Shown here in pieces: positions 61,072 through 64,000 of a stretch of 64,000 nt of DNA (positions are counted from its first letter, which is position 1; every line of letters begins with the position of its first letter). Under the pieces are notes generated by a model that saw only the letters and a list, made by a program, of their open reading frames with translations, searched no databases and had not been told where the DNA came from. The position numbers were made by a program, and so were the translations under genes. The stretch is from an uncultured Luteitalea sp. Its GTDB lineage: Bacteria > Acidobacteriota > Vicinamibacteria > Vicinamibacterales > Vicinamibacteraceae. The stretch is from positions 62,001-126,000 of the forward strand of contig CAKTDA010000006.1 in assembly GCA_934541105.1 (NCBI GenBank). The letters are read 5' to 3'.

Positions 61072-62316
61072 ATGAAAGGTACGACTTCAGCCGTCGTCGA
61101 GGCACGTGGACACCTGATCGATTCCGGCCTCCTCAACACCATCTTCGATGCGGTCATCGCCCATGAGGGCGCCTTCGAGGTCCAGCGCTTCGAGATTGGT
61201 CGGACCAACGACGACGCCTCGGAGCTCGTCCTCCGTGTCTCCGCCGCCACACCCGAGATGCTCGACCGCATCCTCGAGGCGTTGCTGCCCCTCGGCTGCG
61301 CACCCGTCCACCAGCGGGATGCGCTCATCCGTGAGGCGGACATGGACGGGGCCGTACCCGAGGACTTCTACTCGACCACGAATCACCGCACCGCCGTCCG
61401 CATCGACGGCCGCTGGCTCGACGTCCAGCACCAGCGCATGGATGCCATCGTCGTCGTCAGCGCCGACGGCAGCGAGGCAACGTGCCGCAAGCTCCGCGAC
61501 GTCAGGATCGGCGACCGCGTCGTCTGCGGCACCGACGGCATCCGCATCGTGCCCGAGTTCCAGGAACGCGACCGCCAGCACTTCGCGTTCATGGCCAACG
61601 AGATCTCGTCGGAACGACGCGTCGAGTCCACCGTGGCGCGCATCGCCGCCGTGATGCGCGACGTGCGGGCCCGCGGCGAGCGCATCGTGTTCGTCGCCGG
61701 ACCTGTCGTCGTCCACACCGGTGGCGCCCCCTACTTCTCGCAGCTGATCCGGACCGGCTGGGTGGACGCCATGCTTGCCGGCAACGCCATCGCCGTCCAC
61801 GACATCGAGTCGTGCTTCTTCGGCACGTCGCTCGGCGTGGACCTGTCACAGGGCATGCCGGTGCGCGAAGGCCACAAGCACCACATGAAGGCCATCAACC
61901 GCGTGAACCGCGCCGGCGGCATCGTGCCGGCCGTCGAGGCGGGCGTGCTGACGAGCGGCGTGATGCACGATCTCGTGACGCATCGCGTGCCGTTCGTGCT
62001 CGCGGGCAGCATCCGCGACGACGGTCCGCTCCGCGACACACTGATGGACCTGATCGAGGCGCAGGAACGCTACGCGGCGATGCTCGAAGGCGCGGGGCTG
62101 GTGGTGATGCTGTCGTCGATGCTGCACGCCATCGGCGTCGGCAACATGCTGCCGTCGTGGGTGAAGGTCGTGTGCGTGGACATCAACCCCGCCGTCGTGA
62201 CGAAGCTCTCCGATCGCGGATCGGCGCAGACGGTCGGGGTGGTCACCGACGTCGGGCTGTTCCTCAAGCAGTTGGCGGCGCTGCTGGCTCCGGAACAGGC
62301 AGGCGGACCTGCATGA
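61072..62316 (+). CDS. TIGR00300-family protein (LOR/SDH domain, ornithine-cyclodeaminase-like)
   Basis: A 414-residue protein of the TIGR00300 family, which combines an N-terminal LOR/SDH bifunctional-enzyme conserved domain (about 5-100, RGHLIDSGLLNTIFDAV) with a C-terminal Rossmann-like domain. Archaeal members act as an ornithine cyclodeaminase, and the N-terminal part is shared with cyanobacterial ArgZ-type arginine dihydrolases. Visible motifs are VAGPVVVHTGGAPYFS, EGHKHHMKAINRVN and VDINPAVVTKLSDRGS. The likely reaction is ornithine to proline. The C-terminus overlaps, tail to tail by 53 bases, the histidine kinase on the other strand. Confidence 0.87.
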   Translation: MKGTTSAVVEARGHLIDSGLLNTIFDAVIAHEGAFEVQRFEIGRTNDDASELVLRVSAATPEMLDRILEALLPLGCAPVHQRDALIREADMDGAVPEDFYSTTNHRTAVRIDGRWLDVQHQRMDAIVVVSADGSEATCRKLRDVRIGDRVVCGTDGIRIVPEFQERDRQHFAFMANEISSERRVESTVARIAAVMRDVRARGERIVFVAGPVVVHTGGAPYFSQLIRTGWVDAMLAGNAIAVHDIESCFFGTSLGVDLSQGMPVREGHKHHMKAINRVNRAGGIVPAVEAGVLTSGVMHDLVTHRVPFVLAGSIRDDGPLRDTLMDLIEAQERYAAMLEGAGLVVMLSSMLHAIGVGNMLPSWVKVVCVDINPAVVTKLSDRGSAQTVGVVTDVGLFLKQLAALLAPEQAGGPA

Positions 62317-63643
62317 CCGTGTCGCCCGGCTGCGAGTGCAGCAGCCGGATCGCACCGTGGTGCCGGCCGACGATGCCGCGGACGATGTCGAGGCCGAGCC
62401 CGGTGCCTTCGCCGTGGGTCTTGGTCGTGAAGAACGGCTCGAAGACCTGGCGCTGGATGTCGGGCGGGATGCCGGGTCCGCTGTCGCCGATCTCGACGAG
62501 GATCGATCCGTTCTCGCGCCTGACGTGGACGCGCAGCGTGCCCGATCCGCCCATGGCGTCGAGCGCATTGTCGATCAGGTTGGTCCAGACCTGCGTCAGC
62601 TCGCCGGCATTGGCGTCCACCTCGGGCAGGCCGTCCTCGTAGGCACGCTCGAGGACCACCCCGGCCCTGATGCGCGGGCTGAACACCTTCAAGGTCCGAT
62701 CGAGACTCGCGCGCACGTCCACCGCCTGCCTCGGCATCTGGTCGCGATAGGCGTAGTCCTTGATGGCCTTCACGAGGTCGCTGATGCGCGTGGTGGACTC
62801 CTCGATCACGCTGACGAGCGTCCGGGCACGCCAGGCCATCGTCAGGCGCACGATGAGCGGCGCGATCTCTGGTGCCGGCACGCCCTCGACGAGCGCGGCG
62901 ACGTCGCTGGCCGAGAGCCCGGCATCGGCAAGCGCCGTCAGGGCATCGCGCGGCACGTCGTGGCCGGACTCGCGCGACCACTGCCGCAGCGCCCGTTCAC
63001 GATCCGATCGATCGATGGCGTCCTGCTCGGCGCTGCCGGAGATCGACAGGCGCTCCGCGAGCGGGGCGGCGGCGCCGGCACCGAGCGTCTGCAGTTCGGT
63101 GAGCAGCGTGCAGAGCTGCGAGGCCGCGCGCTGCACGGCCGACGCGGGGTTGTTCAACTCGTGCGCCAGTCCGGCCGAGAGCTTGCCGAGCGCGGCGAGC
63201 TTCTCGCGATGCGTCTCGTTCACCGCGACCGTGCGGATGCGGTCGTTCATCAGCCACACCAGGCGCTCGCCGAGCGCGGGGAAGCTGCCGAGGAGTTCCG
63301 GGAAGTGCGTGCGGTCAAGCGACACGACGCGGCTGCGCTGGCTCGCGCGCACATCGCCCGGCAGCGTCGTCATCCGCGAGAACGGCAGCAGCCCCGTGAC
63401 GTCGCCGGCATGGACGACAAACGACGGCTCGTCGGCATCGGGCCGCCAGACCTCGAGTTCACCCGCCGTCAGCGCGATCAGGCGGTCGGCGGGCTCGCCG
63501 TTCCGGCTGACCGTCGTGCCCACGTCGAAGGTCTCGTCGCGCATGTGCGCGACGAGCCAGTCGCGCGTGGCCTCATCGAGATCGTCGAAGACCTGGATGC
63601 GGCGCAAGGCATGGGCAAGCGGTTCGGTGAAAGCATCGGCCAT
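62264..63643 (-). CDS. Histidine kinase with N-terminal cyclic-nucleotide-binding domain
   Basis: A 459-residue soluble sensor kinase. Residues about 10-130 are a CRP-type cyclic-nucleotide-binding beta roll (VGTTVSRNGEPADRLIALTAGELEVW, with GDVTGLLPFSR in the phosphate-cassette position). The DHp domain has the His in KLSAGLAHELNNPASAVQ, and the ATPase domain has NLIDNALDAMGG, DSGPGIPPD and GEGTGLGLD. ATG at 63643 with AGGTGA five bases upstream; a GTG at 63652 overlaps the stop of the upstream flavoprotein (GTGA). Such kinases are often found with a thioredoxin-reductase-like flavoprotein, as here, so a redox input is likely. No partner regulator seen. Confidence 0.92.
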   Translation of the reverse strand: MADAFTEPLAHALRRIQVFDDLDEATRDWLVAHMRDETFDVGTTVSRNGEPADRLIALTAGELEVWRPDADEPSFVVHAGDVTGLLPFSRMTTLPGDVRASQRSRVVSLDRTHFPELLGSFPALGERLVWLMNDRIRTVAVNETHREKLAALGKLSAGLAHELNNPASAVQRAASQLCTLLTELQTLGAGAAAPLAERLSISGSAEQDAIDRSDRERALRQWSRESGHDVPRDALTALADAGLSASDVAALVEGVPAPEIAPLIVRLTMAWRARTLVSVIEESTTRISDLVKAIKDYAYRDQMPRQAVDVRASLDRTLKVFSPRIRAGVVLERAYEDGLPEVDANAGELTQVWTNLIDNALDAMGGSGTLRVHVRRENGSILVEIGDSGPGIPPDIQRQVFEPFFTTKTHGEGTGLGLDIVRGIVGRHHGAIRLLHSQPGDTVMQVRLPVPEPAAPPTA

Positions 63644-63648
63644 GGCTG

Positions 63649-64000
63649 TCACCTGCCGGCGAGGTACTGATGGACGAACTGAATCGCCACGGCGCCGTCG
63701 CCGACGCTCGACGCCACACGCTTGACCGATCCGCAGCGCACGTCGCCTGCCGCGAAGACACCGGGCACGCAGGTCTCGAGCAGCCATGGATCGCGTTCGA
63801 GCGGCCAACCCTCGATGCGTCGGCCGTCGTCCACGCGCGGCAGTTCCGGCCCGGTGAGCACGTAGCCGCGCCGGTCGCACTGCACGGCGTCACCGAGCCA
63901 GGCCGTGTCGGGTTCGGCGCCAATCATCACGTAGAGCGACATCGCCTCGATGGTGTGCCTGTCGTCACCCGAGGGGCCCGCGAGCGTCAGCGACCGCAAC
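63649..64000 (-). CDS. Thioredoxin-reductase-like flavoprotein, C-terminal part
   Basis: Last 117 codons of a pyridine-nucleotide-disulfide oxidoreductase; the start lies beyond the right edge. The NADP-domain end YVMIGAEPDTAWLG and the FAD-binding signature VFAAGDVRCGSVKRVASSVGDGAVAIQFVHQYL are typical of the TrxB group. In this family these proteins often carry an N-terminal cyclic-nucleotide-binding or receiver domain and are encoded beside a histidine kinase like the one downstream, whose start overlaps its stop. The redox-active CxxC is not within the window. Confidence 0.88.
   Translation of the reverse strand, partial: LRSLTLAGPSGDDRHTIEAMSLYVMIGAEPDTAWLGDAVQCDRRGYVLTGPELPRVDDGRRIEGWPLERDPWLLETCVPGVFAAGDVRCGSVKRVASSVGDGAVAIQFVHQYLAGR

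Noticed and set aside
1..64000. tRNA, rRNA or riboswitch genes
   Set aside because: No cloverleaf with a TTCGANNC arm and CCA-proximal stem, no rRNA core sequences, and no known riboswitch consensus were recognised by eye; a covariance-model search would settle this.

Overview
The window is GC-rich DNA, densely packed with genes on both strands and free of rRNA or any tRNA I could recognise. It looks like a chromosomal segment of an Acidobacteriota member, most likely class Vicinamibacteria. That placement is inferred from family content: a protein with the VWFA-related acidobacterial domain, an Oar-like TonB-dependent receptor with an N-terminal carboxypeptidase-regulatory domain, a Ser/Thr kinase fused to TPRs, and many secreted peptidases and hydrolases. 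Several start codons sit about 6 nt after a -10-like hexamer, which suggests leaderless transcripts. Overlapping stop/start junctions (GTGA, ATGA, TGATG) are common.

Layout. 0-2.1 kb (minus): a glycosyltransferase operon ending in a truncated purine permease. 2.2-3.6 kb (plus): two VTT-domain membrane proteins. 3.7-6.4 kb (plus): a class-I glutamine-amidotransferase-like protein overlapping a PGM1-type ATP-grasp ligase. 6.4-8.0 kb: a decayed IS1182-like transposase and a four-helix-bundle protein, bounded by two oppositely oriented GAAGTC-type repeat arrays. 8-11 kb (plus): an SDR, a GH88 unsaturated glucuronyl hydrolase and a J-domain-like coiled-coil protein. 11-14.4 kb (minus): an M2 peptidase and a GlcD-like flavoprotein. 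14.5-19 kb (plus): the VWFA protein, a 136-bp imperfect palindrome, and a pair of ATP-grasp enzymes, one of them circularly permuted. 19-24 kb: a large wHTH-ATPase-TPR regulator divergent from a two-gene unit (HExxH protein and beta-propeller), then an esterase. 24.6-28.6 kb (minus): an operon of a Ser/Thr kinase-TPR protein and two exported proteins that are paralogues of each other. 28.7-32.5 kb: a small protein, a LytS/LytTR two-component pair and an orphan PAS histidine kinase.

32.5-38.4 kb: a PIG-L deacetylase, ribokinase, a DUF1593 nucleoside-hydrolase-like protein and a prolyl oligopeptidase. 38.4-41.2 kb (minus): a sulfur-linked group (sulfatase, SufE, sulfurtransferase). 41.2-47.8 kb: an ABC-2 exporter pair, gamma-glutamyltransferase and a large frameshifted exported protein. 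47.9-50.5 kb: a ligase-associated exonuclease and an ATP-dependent DNA ligase. 50.5-56.1 kb: YceI, free-methionine-(R)-sulfoxide reductase, and a four-gene MacA/MacB-like export operon. 56.2-57.6 kb (minus): a nucleotidyltransferase pair and a decayed VapBC-like module. 57.7-64 kb: the TonB receptor with its terminator, a TIGR00300-family protein, and a cNMP-binding histidine kinase coupled to a truncated thioredoxin-reductase-like flavoprotein.

The strongest candidates for undescribed biology are the two ATP-grasp gene pairs about 10 kb apart, the kinase operon with twin exported proteins, and the dispersed GAAGTC repeat arrays that bound mobile debris and supply the end of one gene. No CRISPR array, prophage or complete insertion sequence was found.
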